A stretch of DNA of 64,000 nucleotides, from assembly GCA_018398765.1 (NCBI GenBank), contig JAHBMJ010004932.1:3305-67304 (forward strand), read 5' to 3'. The notes beneath the pieces were generated by a model, which searched no databases, was not told the DNA's origin, and saw only the letters and a list, made by a program, of their open reading frames with translations. The stretch comes from Chromera velia. Taxonomy: Eukaryota; Sar; Chromeraceae. Of this stretch, positions 21,916 to 34,400 are shown in pieces (positions within the stretch are counted from its first letter, which is position 1; each line of letters opens with the position of its first letter). The position numbers were made by a program, and so were the translations under genes.

Positions 21916-22685
21916 TGAGTGAGTGAGTGAGCGACCGTCTCTCTCTCTCTCAAACGAATCCTCTCTCTTGTCTGTCTGTCTATCTCTCTGTCTGTTTGTC
22001 TGTTTCTCTCTCTTTCTCTCTCTCTCTGTCTCTCTGTCTCTCTGTCTCTCTCTCTCTCTCTGTGTGTATGTGTGTCTCTCTCTTTCACACTCGCATCTTA
22101 TCCCTCATTCCCTCGACTCATTCACTGACTTACCCATTGTCTCACAGAACCTGCCCTCATAGAGATTCCTTGCCTCCTCAAATCGCCGAATGGCTTCTTC
22201 TCCCCCCGGGTACTTCAGGAGCTCCTTCCACTCCACAACTCTCTCTTGTTTCTTGACTGCAAAAAACGAAGAGGCAGACAAGCAGGCAGAAAGGAAATGA
22301 AAGCTAAAGAAAGGAAGTCAGCCAGAAAGGAGACAGGAATGAGACAGGATCGAGGTAGCTACTTGCAGAAAAAGGGAAATCAGTAATGCAGAAAGAGGCC
22401 GTGAAGAAGGATCGGCAAGCAAGGTTCATGTCAGACGCCTGCAAGGATAAAAGGAAAATGTATGACTGGTCCACGCTGCATGACAGGTATACAAAAGAAC
22501 AGAACATTTAAAGACGTAAGCAGATCAACTCTCAAAAAAATAGAGGATAGTTGATGCGGACGACTCATTATTCTTCTTCAATTCATGAAAAAAAGCGTTA
22601 AAAATCGTGTGAAGACAAGTGAATGTGCGTGCGTGTGTGTGAGTGAGTGTGTCTTTTGTGTGTATGTTTTTTTGTGTGTGTGTGT

Positions 22686-22754
<69 letters not shown>

Positions 22755-22848
22755 TGTCACTGAGTGAGTGAGTGTGTGTGAGTGAGTGTGTATTTTATGT
22801 GTGTGTGTATGTGTGTGTGTGAGTGTGTGTGTGTGTGTGTGTGGGTGT

Positions 22849-22882
<34 letters not shown>

Positions 22883-22935
22883 GTGTGTGTTTTGTGTGTG
22901 TATATGTGTGTGTGTGTATGAGTGTGTATATGTGT

Positions 22936-22969
<34 letters not shown>

Positions 22970-23030
22970 GTGTGTGTATGTGTGTGTATGTGTGTGTATA
23001 TGTGTGTATGCGTATGAGTGCCTCTCTCTT

Positions 23031-23083
<53 letters not shown>

Positions 23084-23118
23084 ATATATGTTTTGAGTGT
23101 ACGTGTATGTATGTTTTG

Positions 23119-23158
<40 letters not shown>

Positions 23159-25089
23159 CTATGTGTGTGTATGCGTATGTTTGTTCGTGCGTGTGTTCGC
23201 GCACGTTCTGTTGGTGTGCCTATTTTGTCCTCCATGTTCTTTGCGCTGTTCAAGGTCTAAATTAAGAAAAACGACACCGCAGAGTCACAAGCAGGTAACA
23301 AGATGTGATTTGACATATGAAAACGCAACGTTTTTACGCACAAGGCCGGCAGGTGACATTTTCAACTTGTACGGAGAGCGATTGCTTCACTGACCTGTTT
23401 CGTTCCCTTTCATCTTCACCACGACAGCCCCAAAGAAGACGACAAAGCCTCTGTCTTCGCTTCCGTCATTCTTGAAGCAGATCGTGTTACCTCACCTCTG
23501 TGCACAGACCTTCTGAACTTTCCACCACGTTGCTGGCTCATCGATTTCTCCCTCTCTTCTTCTCTGCAGGAAAAGAAACAGAAACCGCTCGACAAGGTGA
23601 AATAAAATCAAGACGACGGTGGAGAATAGCTAGTATTTGTAAGTCTCCAAAAAAGATGAAAAGAATTAATTTAACAGATGCAGACTGCATGTCTTTGCAT
23701 TGACATTCGGATGCATATGAATCACTCACTCACTCACTCACCTTCCTTGCTGGTACTCCGGATCACAAACGGTAGCCTGTCGGAGGCCCTGAGGCCACGA
23801 AGAGGCCGGCCTGTCTCTGCAGAGATCAAGAACAGGAGAGCTAAAGGGGATAGAACTAACGGCTCGGGAAATTTGGGTGGATATTAAGGGAGTTGACACA
23901 GGCGAGCTGGAGGCTGGACCGTCTGAAAGCAGACCCGCAGGTCGCAGTGAAAGTATATGATCGCAAGTGTTGAAGTGCATGCCTCGTGTAAGGCTTTCTA
24001 CCTCAAAAGACACATGATTTGGGTTGAAAGAGAATGGATGAAACCTAGCGATGAAATGGTGTGGACGTATGTACCGAGCGTTGCCTCCTTTCTGATCAAG
24101 AGAACGATGCTGTGCAGTCTCGGAGGTCAGCGAGATGAAAAAATAGCTTCGAAGGAAGAAACAAATGAATGATGGAAGGTAAGAGATGGGGGAGACAGAA
24201 GGAGGTCGCAGCCCGTCGCAGCTGGGCGGGGAATGAGATGAGAAAGAGTAGCTTCAAAAGGGGAAGAGGAGAAATGGACAAAGTGGTTTCGCCTCCTGGA
24301 CCATCGGTAAGCACTAGACACAGGCAGACCGAGGCCCAGACTGACGCAGACCAAGCAAAGCAGAGAGAAAAAGAGTTGAAAGAAAGATCGCTACAGTCAC
24401 AGTCAACAACTTCAACCACAAAGGTGACCGGAGGCAAACAAGTCATGTAGCTGATATGTGACTGACCGCATGAGAGAGGGCCTCTGAGAGGATACGGTCC
24501 GTCGTGAAGGAGTTCGACTCACTCCAGTTCTTCGTGACGATGTCCGCAAAGGTAACAGCCACCTTCATCCCAAACTCTGCTGCTTCTTTTGGAATTTCTT
24601 GCGCGGCGAGCAGGGACCGGAGGGCTGTCTTGGCTTGTGCTTCAGATGGGACCGAGGCATCAGCAGGCATGCCATTGGGGTGAAACGCAATGCCCTGGCG
24701 CTGCTGTCCCTCCCTGAAAAGCGAAAATTCTTGTGTAATGTTCTTACTCCGAACATGGTACTTCACAGAAAGATTCTCCTTCTCCAAATGCACTCCTGTA
24801 ATCGTGTGGTTCACGTTGAGGCACTCTGCTCTGAGTCGAGCAGCCAGCCAATTTACATGCAGGTTTCCATGCCGCCTGCCATGCGGTGCATTACTGGAGC
24901 GCTCAGCCTGCTGCATGAGAAAATCGAAGAATCCGTTGCGAATGCGGTGAAGGATTCGATGCAGAAAGAGTTGGAGACCCAATGGAGGACTGTTCCCTTC
25001 GAAAAGGACTTTGAGGGTCACGCAAAGTTCTCCGCGCTTCCTGCTGCCCCTTCTGAAGCAACCTTCTTCTCCAGCCAACCAGGTCCACC
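20870..25089 (-). CDS. Unidentified multi-exon gene (or pseudogene) with in-frame TGAs
   Basis: Candidate exons on the minus strand: 25089-24467 (623 nt, acceptor TTTCAACAG, donor GTCAGTCAC), 23816-23742 (75 nt, donor GTGAGTGAGTGAG), 23563-23395 (acceptor TTTTCCTGCAG, donor GTCAGTG), 22256-22134 (123 nt, acceptor TTTTTGCAG, donor GTAAGTCAG) and about 21065-20950. They join in one consistent phase. The first exon encodes about 207 residues with four N-glycosylation sequons (NHT, NLS, NIT, NWS), suggesting a secreted or membrane protein. The 22 kb exon reads VVEWKELLKYPGGEEAIRRF. I recognise no domain. The second and third exons each carry one in-frame TGA (23765-23763 and 23494-23492). That means decay, assembly error or recoding. 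The first exon could instead belong elsewhere. Confidence 0.5.
21540..21735 (-). repeat. Exon duplication, copy 2 (TGA where copy 1 has Cys)
   Basis: The translation aligns as VVPQSAYFEFYW-stop-SWSFEQSIEC with copy 1. The stop is TGA and aligns with a TGC Cys codon. A TGA a little further on also closes the frame, so this copy is probably a dead exon. Confidence 0.55.
21770..22080. repeat. (CT)n/(GT)n/(GAGT)n microsatellite cluster
   Basis: On + this is runs of CTCT, TGTG and GAGTGAGTGAG. It lies within a putative intron of the minus-strand gene just beyond the exon at 22134-22256. Long ORFs in it are simple-sequence artefacts. Confidence 0.95.
22620..23175. repeat. Long (GT)n microsatellite, ~550 bp
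   Basis: Almost pure TG dinucleotides on + with interspersed GAGTG and a (CT)n block at 23021-23046. It fills the intron between exons 23395-23563 and 22134-22256 of the unidentified minus-strand gene, where it reads as (CA)n. Confidence 0.95.
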
Positions 25090-25999
25090 CTGTTGAAAGA
25101 GAAAACGGACAAGGCCAACCAACAACACCCACTGCAAAGAACCAGAATCCGAATCCTGATCCCTTCCCCCTTGCACCTTCGGTGACCTATGCACCCATAC
25201 CACTATCCCCACGAAGGAGCAGTGAGCCAGCATGTATATGGGGCTGAGAGAACCTTATGACTTCATGCAGACTCAGCTAGTGCATGCGCGCGGTCATGCA
25301 GATATGCGCATACGCCGGGGCCATGCCGGGGCCCTGCATGCAGGGGCCTCGCGGTGTATTAATTGGATCCATGGGGGCTGGCAACCAAAGTGCATGCATG
25401 AAAGTCTCGAAATTTAAATTTATTGAGTTTCTTGCCCATCTGACATTGTGTGCCACCGTGGCGGGATGCTCGTCGAATTCGATCTGCGGATTCAGTGCAC
25501 TGATTCACACTCTGCGCAAAGCGAGATTCAAATGGTCGAAAGGAACTCACGAACCACTGCGCGTCACCTCTGAAGAAGATACACCGCTCCTTTGCAGGAG
25601 ACGGCAAAGGAGACGGCGCACGCAACCAAAGAGGCTGACAAGAAAAGGTCAATCAAGTATGAGGTCCACTGCGCTCTCCGTCCTCGAGATCTGTATAGCG
25701 CAGGCATTCAGCTGTAGTCATAGATCAGCAAAGCGGCTTTTCTTCCAGTATGCAAGAAAGGGCAGCTTCGGACTCTGTTGGCTCTTCTTTTTCTTTCTGA
25801 AGAGACGGCGCTCTCCCTTGCTTTCTGACCACACCATTCTTTCGATCAACTTTATGGCGAGGACTTTCTCTTCTATACCTCGATCGAGACTCGGTCTATT
25901 GGCTGTCCTCCTTCCCCCGTCTCTCCTCGAGCTCTCTTTCACGCAGACCACACTCCGTTTTGTGGGGCCACCGGTAAAGGTCACATGTCCGTTGAAAGG

Positions 26000-26930
26000 C
26001 CGTCTCTTCGGGTGTTTGGCACGGCTGCTTGCTGCGAACGGACTGCCGCATCTGGTTTCGCTTCGAGCCCCCATCACGTCACTGCCAGACTCATGGAAAC
26101 CCAGACCTGTTGACGGAGCGCACAACAACTGGGGTTGGGGCGAAGAGAAGGGGGACAGTTACTGGTCGAAGCAGACACCGTCTTCGCCCCGCCCTTCTCC
26201 CTCCCCCTCCTGTGACGCACAAACCCGCACTGTCACCAGTGAGAGAGTTCACCTTTCGATGGTCTCGCCAATGCCACCGATCTCACAGTCTGAAGACGAC
26301 TCTGAAGAGATCGTGTGGGGCAAAAAACACGACCAAGAGGCAGAAGTGAGTTCCTCCAGACATTGTCAAGCAGAAGAGAACCGCGGAAGACAGGTACTTC
26401 AGTGGAGTGGGGTGTCCCAGGGAAGCTGTGGATGGCCCTCTCGGTCCTCTGAGAGGACTGGGGGGTGGGAGGGGGTGCAGACAGGTGGGTGGGGCAACGC
26501 GGTCGAGCAACATGACCGTGCGAGTTGCAGTTTGAAGGACTGTTCAGGTGAGGTGGATGAGGTGCACTGGGGAGGCCCGCAAAGCGCGGTGACTTTCTTT
26601 TCATCTCTCCCATCTTCCCTGCAGGTCCTCTGTCTGGACGAGAGTCGGCTTGCATTTTCAGCATGGAAGGCGCTTTCCGATCTGATGGGGTCAGGCGGCC
26701 TTCAAAATTTAAGGACACTGAGCGTTAAGGACACTGAGCGTCGAGTCGTGTGGTCTGGAAGATCCAGAGGTCCTGGTTGTCGGTCCCCGGCTGCCTGCAT
26801 CTTTGCAAATTCTCAATCTGTCCAGAAATTACAGAATCAGCCATGTTGGTCTCAAGGCAGTGGGTGCGAGGGTGGCTTCGTTTCAGAGGGCTCTGCAGTC
26901 CTTGAAGATTAGCTTTTTGCAGGAAGATCC
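26000..26930 (+). pseudogene. Leucine-rich-repeat (ribonuclease-inhibitor type) relic
   Basis: The + strand encodes LRR-like pieces: CLARLLAANGLPHLVSLR (about 26018-26070), SSLQVLCLDESRLAFSAWKA (26615-26675), LQNLRTLSV (about 26699-26725) and, in another frame, LQILNLSRNYRISHVGLKA (26803-26860) followed by LQSLKI. The frame breaks at an exact 16-bp tandem duplication (26709-26724 and 26725-26740). Ignoring one copy, the two blocks fall in one frame, so the break is a simple recent duplication. The upstream part of the long + ORF (from 25284) has no recognisable LRR and a Pro/Ser-rich composition. A nearby CTTCCCTGCAG (about 26617-26627) could be a true acceptor. LRR proteins of this type bind other proteins; no function can be assigned. 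Confidence 0.6.
26709..26740. repeat. 16-bp tandem duplication causing a frameshift
   Basis: TTAAGGACACTGAGCG is present twice in a row. Because 16 is not a multiple of three, the LRR frame shifts by one here. Confidence 0.92.
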
Positions 26931-27075
26931 CGAGATCTGTGCAGAGATGCATCGATCATTTTTCAGTGTGCTGCCTTCCCACTGTGCATATTTTATGCAT
27001 TCAAATATCACAATCGACTTAGTAGGTTGGCAGCTTGTGGAAGAGAAGATGCGAAGCCTGAGTGTCTATTTTTGA

Positions 27076-28100
27076 TCGTAAAAATGCAAAATTTCAGAGC
27101 ACGCATCACTCTTAAAGCTAGTTTTTTAAAGAATTGGAAAGAGAGACGTCGTATTTCTTCTCTCAGAAGTATTTCATAAGTATCTCACTGGCAGAAGTAA
27201 ATTAAAACTACTAAATTTCTAGGTAAATTTCTTACATATGTTCTTACTAGTCTACTAGTTCCTAGTATTCTTAACTATTTTTAACTGGCTATACTCTATG
27301 GCAGCGTCTATGGTATAGTATGGCTAGTATGGCTATATTATTAGTCTGCTGAGGTTATGCTGAGGTTTTTAATTATTGATTTCAACAATTCAACAGTGTG
27401 TATTTTCAACTTAATCGATCTAGTAATCAGTTCGACTATATTCAACTTAGTTCTGTTAATAGACTGTTATCATTGATAATTTTAATAATTGAACTAAATG
27501 AATCTAATCCACACACTAATCGAATCATGTATGAACTCAAATTAACTTATTTAAATTTAAGTAGTAACTAAAGTAGTAATTAAGTCTAGAATTGGGAATA
27601 ATTTTAACTGAATAATTTAATAGATTAAATCATTGGCAATGAATGCTGGATTACATGCAATGATAGAAAATTTCAATTAAATAAATTTAGAAATGAATCT
27701 AGCTTATATTAATTAATACTTTCTAAATTAATAATTGATGGATTTGTTAATATGTTCCACTGGCACCCTAGGGCCTTTCTGTTATATCTTTCTGTTACTA
27801 GCTTAAAATCTGGTACGGCGAGGCGTTCCCGAGCTACAATCAAGTATCACAGTTATGTTAATAATCAGACGGGATTTAGACCTAAAATCAGACCCCGCCT
27901 GGCACCCCGGGGCCCGCCAACGCAGTACTAAGATATACTAAAATATGACACCGGGCGTACTAGAGGTGGATAGGGGTGGAAGTACTTGGTATTATTACTT
28001 AATTGGTAAGTCAGATTCATGTATTAACTGTTATTACACCTATGGCATGAGTGTAAGCTTCCCTTACCTTCGAGTCCCCCTCAACCGTAACGTGCCCCTT
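27076..28100. other. AT-rich intergenic DNA, no gene seen
   Basis: Very AT-rich with many TTAATTAA-like runs. A GC-richer patch near 27770-27960 (GGCACCCTAGGGCC, later GGCACCCCGGGGCCCGCC) looks like a repeat fragment. Confidence 0.6.
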
Positions 28101-29548
28101 CCCCTCTTCCATACAACTTGAAATCATTCAAACTACTCGTGTGCGCGTGCCTACCTTCAAAACTCTTGGAACCTCACTCCCAGACTGCTCGATAGGTTTG
28201 CTCAACGCATCCTATCTGAACTTGTGTTTTTGGTGGTGGCCATCGGCAGAGGGGTGAGCGAGTCTTTCTGGGCTTTCTCTACGGAGGACTGTCTGGAGAA
28301 ACAGGAAATCGAATCATATTCCTGCATGGCTCTCTCTCCCATGCGCACTCAAAAGAGCACACTCATTCCCCCATTCAATTCACCACCCACCCACCAAACT
28401 CCTTTAGATAGATAGACCGGATTCCCATGCCGCGGAAATCCCCGCTCCCAGGCACAAAAGAATACGTGGAGGTCCTAGCTGTAGAAAGCCTGCAGTTGGC
28501 TAGGCAGTGAGTCTCGTCAGTGATCGCAGGGGGATGCCCAGGGACCGCTGACAGACTGACAGAAAGGACTCTTCCGGGATCAGAAAGTGCAAGGGAAAGC
28601 GCACAGGCAGGCAGGCAGTCTTCGACACAACGCAGCACTGAAGTAGTGAGGACGACTTAAAGCTTGGGAGAGATGGAAAGAATGCCTTGCTTCCGTGCCT
28701 CAACGGAAACAGGTCAGCAGTAAGATTAATTCTGCAAGGAACCCAATCCCAAGCCCACGCCCACGCAGGGAAAAATCCTGCGGTCAACAGCCATCCAAAC
28801 AAAAGAATGACAGGCTATTGATACACAGGAAACGTAGACAGAGAGGCATGAACAGAGAGAGAAGAATGTAGATCATCCTTAGAGAGGGCCGCCTGTCCTG
28901 CCTTCTCTTTCTCGAAAGACGGAGAAAGCCCCCCTCCGTCACTTGCTCCACCGTTGTTGGCGAAGCAGACCCTAGCTCGCCGGTGCAAGGGCAGCTGCCG
29001 TCCATGCAAGGAACGAAAGCGCCCTAGTTCGCCTCCCAAACTCCGAATCGATCCGTCCATCGATCAACACAACGAAGGAAACTGGAGGAATGAGGGGTGT
29101 CGGACTCGCTCCGCTTTCGTACTGCTGCCGAGTTGCCTGCAAGAGGAACCATGCAGTCGGCCCAAGTTCAAACAAGAGGTTGCCATGCACTTGCCTGCTC
29201 TCCTGTGTGTGTGCAACTACACGCAGCACACAGATGGCCCGAGAAAACCATTCAGCGGAAGTATCGAGGGAGAATTCCTTCCAAGTGGCAGAGCTGCGTG
29301 TTGCATTGGCCGAAGGGAAACCCGGAGCTGCACCTTTACTGACGGAAAGCTGAGAGCTCATGCATGCAAAAAGAGACGAATCCCTCAGTCACTGTGCTCA
29401 TTCAAACACCCTACAAGGCGCACAGAGAACATTGTCGCTTTGGTAATAGAGGTATCTGTGTATCATTCTGTACGGCTGCCTGTCTGCAGACATTTGATCG
29501 AAGAAGCATAAACGACTGAGCCGTCACTGGACAAGAGAGGAAACAAAC
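28101..29548. other. Region downstream of the giant gene, unassigned
   Basis: Normal composition, with short competing frames on both strands (for example minus 29361-28972 and + 29090-29353) but no splice-framed exon that I can defend. It should contain the 3' UTR of the giant minus-strand gene. No polyadenylation signal was convincing. Confidence 0.4.
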
Positions 29549-30489
29549 TCACAGGAGTTTCTTGCACCTCGAAGACGAAGAACGCCCAGAGGACCGGGTC
29601 GATGAGGACTTGCTGCTCGAGGCCCTCGCTTTCGACTTGGAGGAAGAGGAGGTCTTGCTGCTCGCCTTTGTGCGGGATTTGCTACTGGAAACCTTATCCT
29701 TCTGCTTTGCCTTCGAAGACACAGTGTCTCGCTGGTAACTGCAGACAGAGGGACAGACACGCAGAGACAGAGGAAGACACGTCGGAGGGCATGCAGAGAA
29801 CTTTGAAGCAGGGAGACACATACAGGAAGAAAGGGGTCCACCGAAGCCGTGTGTGTATCCATCCTGTATGCGCAACCCCACGAGAAACCACGGCATTCAT
29901 TCAACCTCCGATCCTGCGTGCAAATTCACTGTGCATGTGGCCGGTGCCACTGGCAACTTGCCCCATGTCTGTGTACCCAAAACCTTCCTCTCCTGAAGGT
30001 GAGTCTTATCAAGATACCCATCGGCAGACTTCCCTCTGACCGGCTCTGCTTTTCCGCTGCTTCATGATCGTTTCACCCTGCTATCTGTACAAAGGCGTTG
30101 AATGCCTCCTTGTTCCTCTCTTCCCTTTCTTGCTTGCTCCGTTTCCTCCTTCCCTTTCTTGCTTCATCCTCCCTTCCTTTCTTTAACATCACGTCCTTCC
30201 CCCCAGCCACCGAGGACGCGCTCCCAACAAGATGGGGGGCACTTGCATGTCCGTTCACACTTTGCTCACTCGTCCATTCACGCATTGAACGGGAGCGGCC
30301 AGACAGACGCACCCAGGGGTTCCCTCTGATCTCTTCCTCGTGGACTTGTTGTTTGAGGATGACGAGGAGGAGGAGGAGGAAGAGGCCTTGGTTTTCTTCG
30401 TCTTATCCGAGGAGGAGGAGGAGGAGGAAGAGCTGCTGTCGTGCTTCTCTCTCTTCTTGGCCTTAGACGACTCCGTATCTTTTGCGTAA
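29549..30489 (-). CDS. Giant gene: two related Ser/Lys-rich terminal exons
   Basis: Exon 30489-30313 starts YAKDTESSKAKKREK and exon 29738-29549 starts YQRDTVSSKAKQKDK. Both begin in the same phase after a TTC/CTGCAG acceptor and share YxxDTxSSKAKxx, then Ser/Lys runs, so one is likely a duplicate of the other. The last exon ends CKKLL followed by TGA. The stop overlaps a donor-like GTGAGTTTG, so continuation cannot be fully excluded. Confidence 0.72.
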
Positions 30490-30491
30490 CT

Positions 30492-30534
<43 letters not shown>

Positions 30535-31392
30535 AAGAAAGAAAGAGAGAGAGAAGCCGACAGGAGGGGAGGCGTCATTCGCACAGGAATTATGTAGAGG
30601 GATTACCGCGCACCAATCAGAAAGTGCAGCCAAAAGAATAAACTCCGCAGATCTCCACAACAATCCAGAGACAAAGTCAAGAAACTTCAGTGCGCAGAGG
30701 CGATGCTCTCCTCTCATGCGATGATCGGAACGCATAGTGGGTATGCAGTGTGCGACGGCAAAAAACAACGGGCAAAGACAGAGAAAGAGATACAAAGTGA
30801 AAAGAGAAACTGACTTAGGAGTCGTGTCCTTTTTCTTGTCCTTGTCGTCGTCTCCGCTGTCCTTATCTTTTTTCATCTCGGACTCAAACTCTTTTGCTTT
30901 CTTAGTCTCCTCATTCTTCCGCTTTGCTTCTTCGGCCGCCTTCTTCTCTTGGTCTTTCCTTGCCTTTTCTTCCTCTTCTTTCTGCTTGGCCTTCTCATCA
31001 TCGGCAGCTTTCTTCTCTGATTCTTTTTCGGTCTCTTTCTTTTGTGAATCATCGTCTTTTTTTGCTCCCTCATCGTCCTTTTTCTTCTCTTCGTCATCTT
31101 TCTTCTCTTCGTCATCTTTCTTCTCCTCTTCGTCCTTCTCTTCCTTTCCAATCGAAAGATCGGGGGGGGCTCCGCCGGATGCCGCTGCTTTCCTTGCCTC
31201 CTTTCCGTTCTCTTCTATCTCTTTGGCAGTCTTGTCCCACTCGTCCTTTTTCTGCTTCGCTTCCTCCTTCTCCGCCTCGAAAGTCCTCTGCCTCTCCACC
31301 TGGTCACCTGACAGCTGCTCACTCCTCTTTTGATCCAACTCAGAAGAGTCACACCCAAGCCGCTCTGCCTCCTGCTTCCTGCACGCACACAA

Positions 31393-31458
<66 letters not shown>

Positions 31459-34400
31459 GGAGCGAGCCGTTGTACAGACAGGAATTCAGTTGGTGGCCGA
31501 CAAGCACACGAGAAGGAAGTGCAGCCAATAGGAGGGATCACTGGAAATGGATGGAGAAAAAAAGAGATGGACAGAGAAATGTCCAACAAAGTCTGTAGCA
31601 ACGGACGCGTCAGATCATCCCCCATGCACGGGTGGGTCTGCCTTTCCCTCTCACCCATAGATTCCCTGCTCTTCTCTCGACCCACTTGTATTCTTCTACG
31701 GAAATATCTTGCTTCTTCGCATTGTACTTGTCCGCCGCCTGGTACTGCTCGAGTTTCTTCTTGGTCTCCTCTGCGTCTCTCTTCGAGGCCTCGTCCTTCT
31801 CGACCTTGTCCCTCACTGCATCCTCCTCTTCCTTGGTCAGGGGCTCCTTCCCGTCCTTTTTCCTCTGCTCGTTTTGGCTCTCGATCTCCTTCGACGCCGC
31901 CGCTTCCTCCTTCTCCATCTGCGCGAGGGCCTCGTCCTTCGACACGCCGTCGCGCCTCGCTCGGGCGTCTGCTGTGTCCTCTGTCAGCTGGCGTTCCCTC
32001 TCGGCCTGCTCAGAGGCTTTTCTCTTCTCCTCTTCCTCCCATTTCTCCACGTCTGCGCGCAGGGGGGGGAAGAGAGGAGAAGGGACAAAAGCACAGCCAC
32101 GAAGTGAGAGGAGCCTGGGGAACCGACAACGTACATTTCTCGTGTCTTGCCAGGCGCTGGTATACAGAAGTCTGGGGATGTGAGTTCTCATTTCTGCCTC
32201 TGCTTTGATTTCAGCACTGCGTAACCACCGAGGTCTCTGCATGAAAGGGGCCCTGAAGAGACAGACGCACAGATAAGCCAGAGGGTATGAGAGAAAGCGA
32301 ACAAAGTGACGGCAAAAAAGAAAAAACGGTAGATGTTTTACATCTGGCCGACGTTCAAACTTCCATGCAATGGAACTGTGATCAAACAAACGGAACATTC
32401 GGAAGGACAGACTGACCGACCTTCGGGGGAAGGATCATCTCCAAACCCTGCCTCTTTTGCCTTCTGCTTCTTTTCATCCTCGCTCATCTTCTGTAGTTCC
32501 TCATCCTTGGCTTTCATGGCTTCCTGCCCAGCCTCGACCCGTCTCTCGGCCTCTTTCTCAGCTTCTGCGCGGGCCTCGGCGTCAGTCATTCCGTTCTTTT
32601 CCTTCAACTCGTCTGCTCTGCTTTGGATTGACTTTTCTCTCTCCTCCTCTGCCAAGGCTTCCTTTTCTCTCTCCGCAGCAACCTTCTCCTCTTCCTCCTG
32701 GAACCTGGCATCGTCTTCCTCGGCCAGCTTCTCCATATAGGCCGCCTCACTCATTCCCGCCTCCTTCGCCTTTTCCTTCCTCAACTCATCCACAGACATT
32801 CCCTTCGACTTTGCCTCCTCCTCCTCTGCAGCCTCTCTCTCGGCTGTGATTTTCTCTTTGGACATCTCTTGCCGCACCGCCTCTTCCAACTCTTCATCAC
32901 TTCCCTCAAAACCATCCTCTCGCATCTTCTCCATGCGGTAGGAGGTCCCGGCTTCCTTGCCTTCAATGGCATCTTGCACACGCCCGGAGACCTTCTTGGA
33001 GGCCTCCGAGGCCAGGTCGCCTATCACGGTGCCTTCAAGGGAAGACACGACATCGGGATAAATCGCAAAGGCAGTGCCAATTGGATCTGCCGCGATTTCC
33101 TTCCCAAGATCCTTCATGCCCCCCCATATATCCTCCACAATGGTCTCGTTCAAGAGACTCCCCATCTCCTTCGTACCGCTCCAGAGCTCTTTCGCGTTGT
33201 CTGCCCATTCCGTCGGGTCATGAGAGAAGGCAGCAGCAACGGAACCGGCCAGAGCGGCTTTTGGGTCTTCCTCCTCCTCTTCCTCTTCTTCTTCTTCCTC
33301 GCTCTCTTCATCTTCCCCTTTTCCTTCCTCGCCCTCTTCCTCTTCTCCTTCCTCGCCCTCTTCCTCTTCCTCCTCCTCCTCTTCCTCCTCTTCCTCAGAG
33401 GAGTCATCCTCATCGTCAGACACCCATGCGTATGCACTGTGGAGGTACTTCTGAGCTGTCGATGGGCCCTGGTCCGTCGTGTGGTAGACGCCAGAAGAGG
33501 GAGCAGCAACGTGGCTTTGAACCTGTGACGCCCTCTTCTTCGCCTTTGCATGCTTCCTCCTGCCCGTGCGTGAACGCTTTGATCTGCGACCAGCAGCCTT
33601 CTTTCGGTTCTTGCGTGCGTCACGATGTAGACGCTTGACCTGCTTCACAAGGAGGGCCTCGGGCTTCGATCGAGGAGAAACCATGGAGATGGGGGCGTTC
33701 GGGAGTGCTTTTTCTTTCTGGGCGGCAAAACGGTTTCTCACAGCCGCGTTGGTGTGGTAGTGGAATCTCCTGTGAGGGGGGGTCGATGGAGGGGACCCCG
33801 ATTTTCGTTTGGGCGGCTGCATCAACGGACAGGGACAATAGGATGGATGGCAGCCGAGGAGACACAGGGTGGAACAGAAAAAAGAGAGGGAGAGAGAGGG
33901 GAAGGAGAACTTGCAAAGGATCACGACACGTGCGAGCACTCCTCTTGATGACCTCAATTTCTAGGGGAGAAGAGCTTGAGGTAGAAAAGTTCTACCAGCA
34001 AGATTCGGGCTAAGTGGATAGACAGACACCCGGGATGAATGACACAATGCGGAGACCTGTGCCACCCGCGAACACCTACATTGACTTAAGAATGGCGTGC
34101 GCGGAACGGATCTGCCTTGGGTGTAAAGTCAAGGAGGAAGACTGTCTTTAGCGAAGACTGTATCCAGCTGCATATCGAGCATGCCAAACGCTAGGTGCCT
34201 GTTATGCGTTCATCGCGATGGTGAATAATGATGATGATGACAACAAGGAGGAAAGCGAAATTGTCGAAAAAGACGCATACGCACGGCATGCACCGAGGGA
34301 AACTGACTGACTCTTCCAACGAGACCGGGCGTCCTCTTTCCATTTCCACGGCCCACGAGAGACTTCTCCTTGCTCTTTTTCACCTGCATGTGAGCACAGA

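Noticed and set aside
22578-23265. Long open frames of His-Thr or Cys-Val repeats on both strands
   Set aside because: They are translations of (CA)n/(GT)n microsatellite inside an intron; no codon-like variation.
25284-26590. Upstream part of a 542-codon + strand frame as an intact gene
   Set aside because: No domain before about 26000, skewed Arg/Ser/Pro composition, and the LRR frame breaks at 26740; kept only as an LRR relic.
32869-33528. + strand frames with Leu/Phe/Ser runs (219 and 185 codons)
   Set aside because: Antisense of the poly-Glu and coiled-coil exon of the giant gene.
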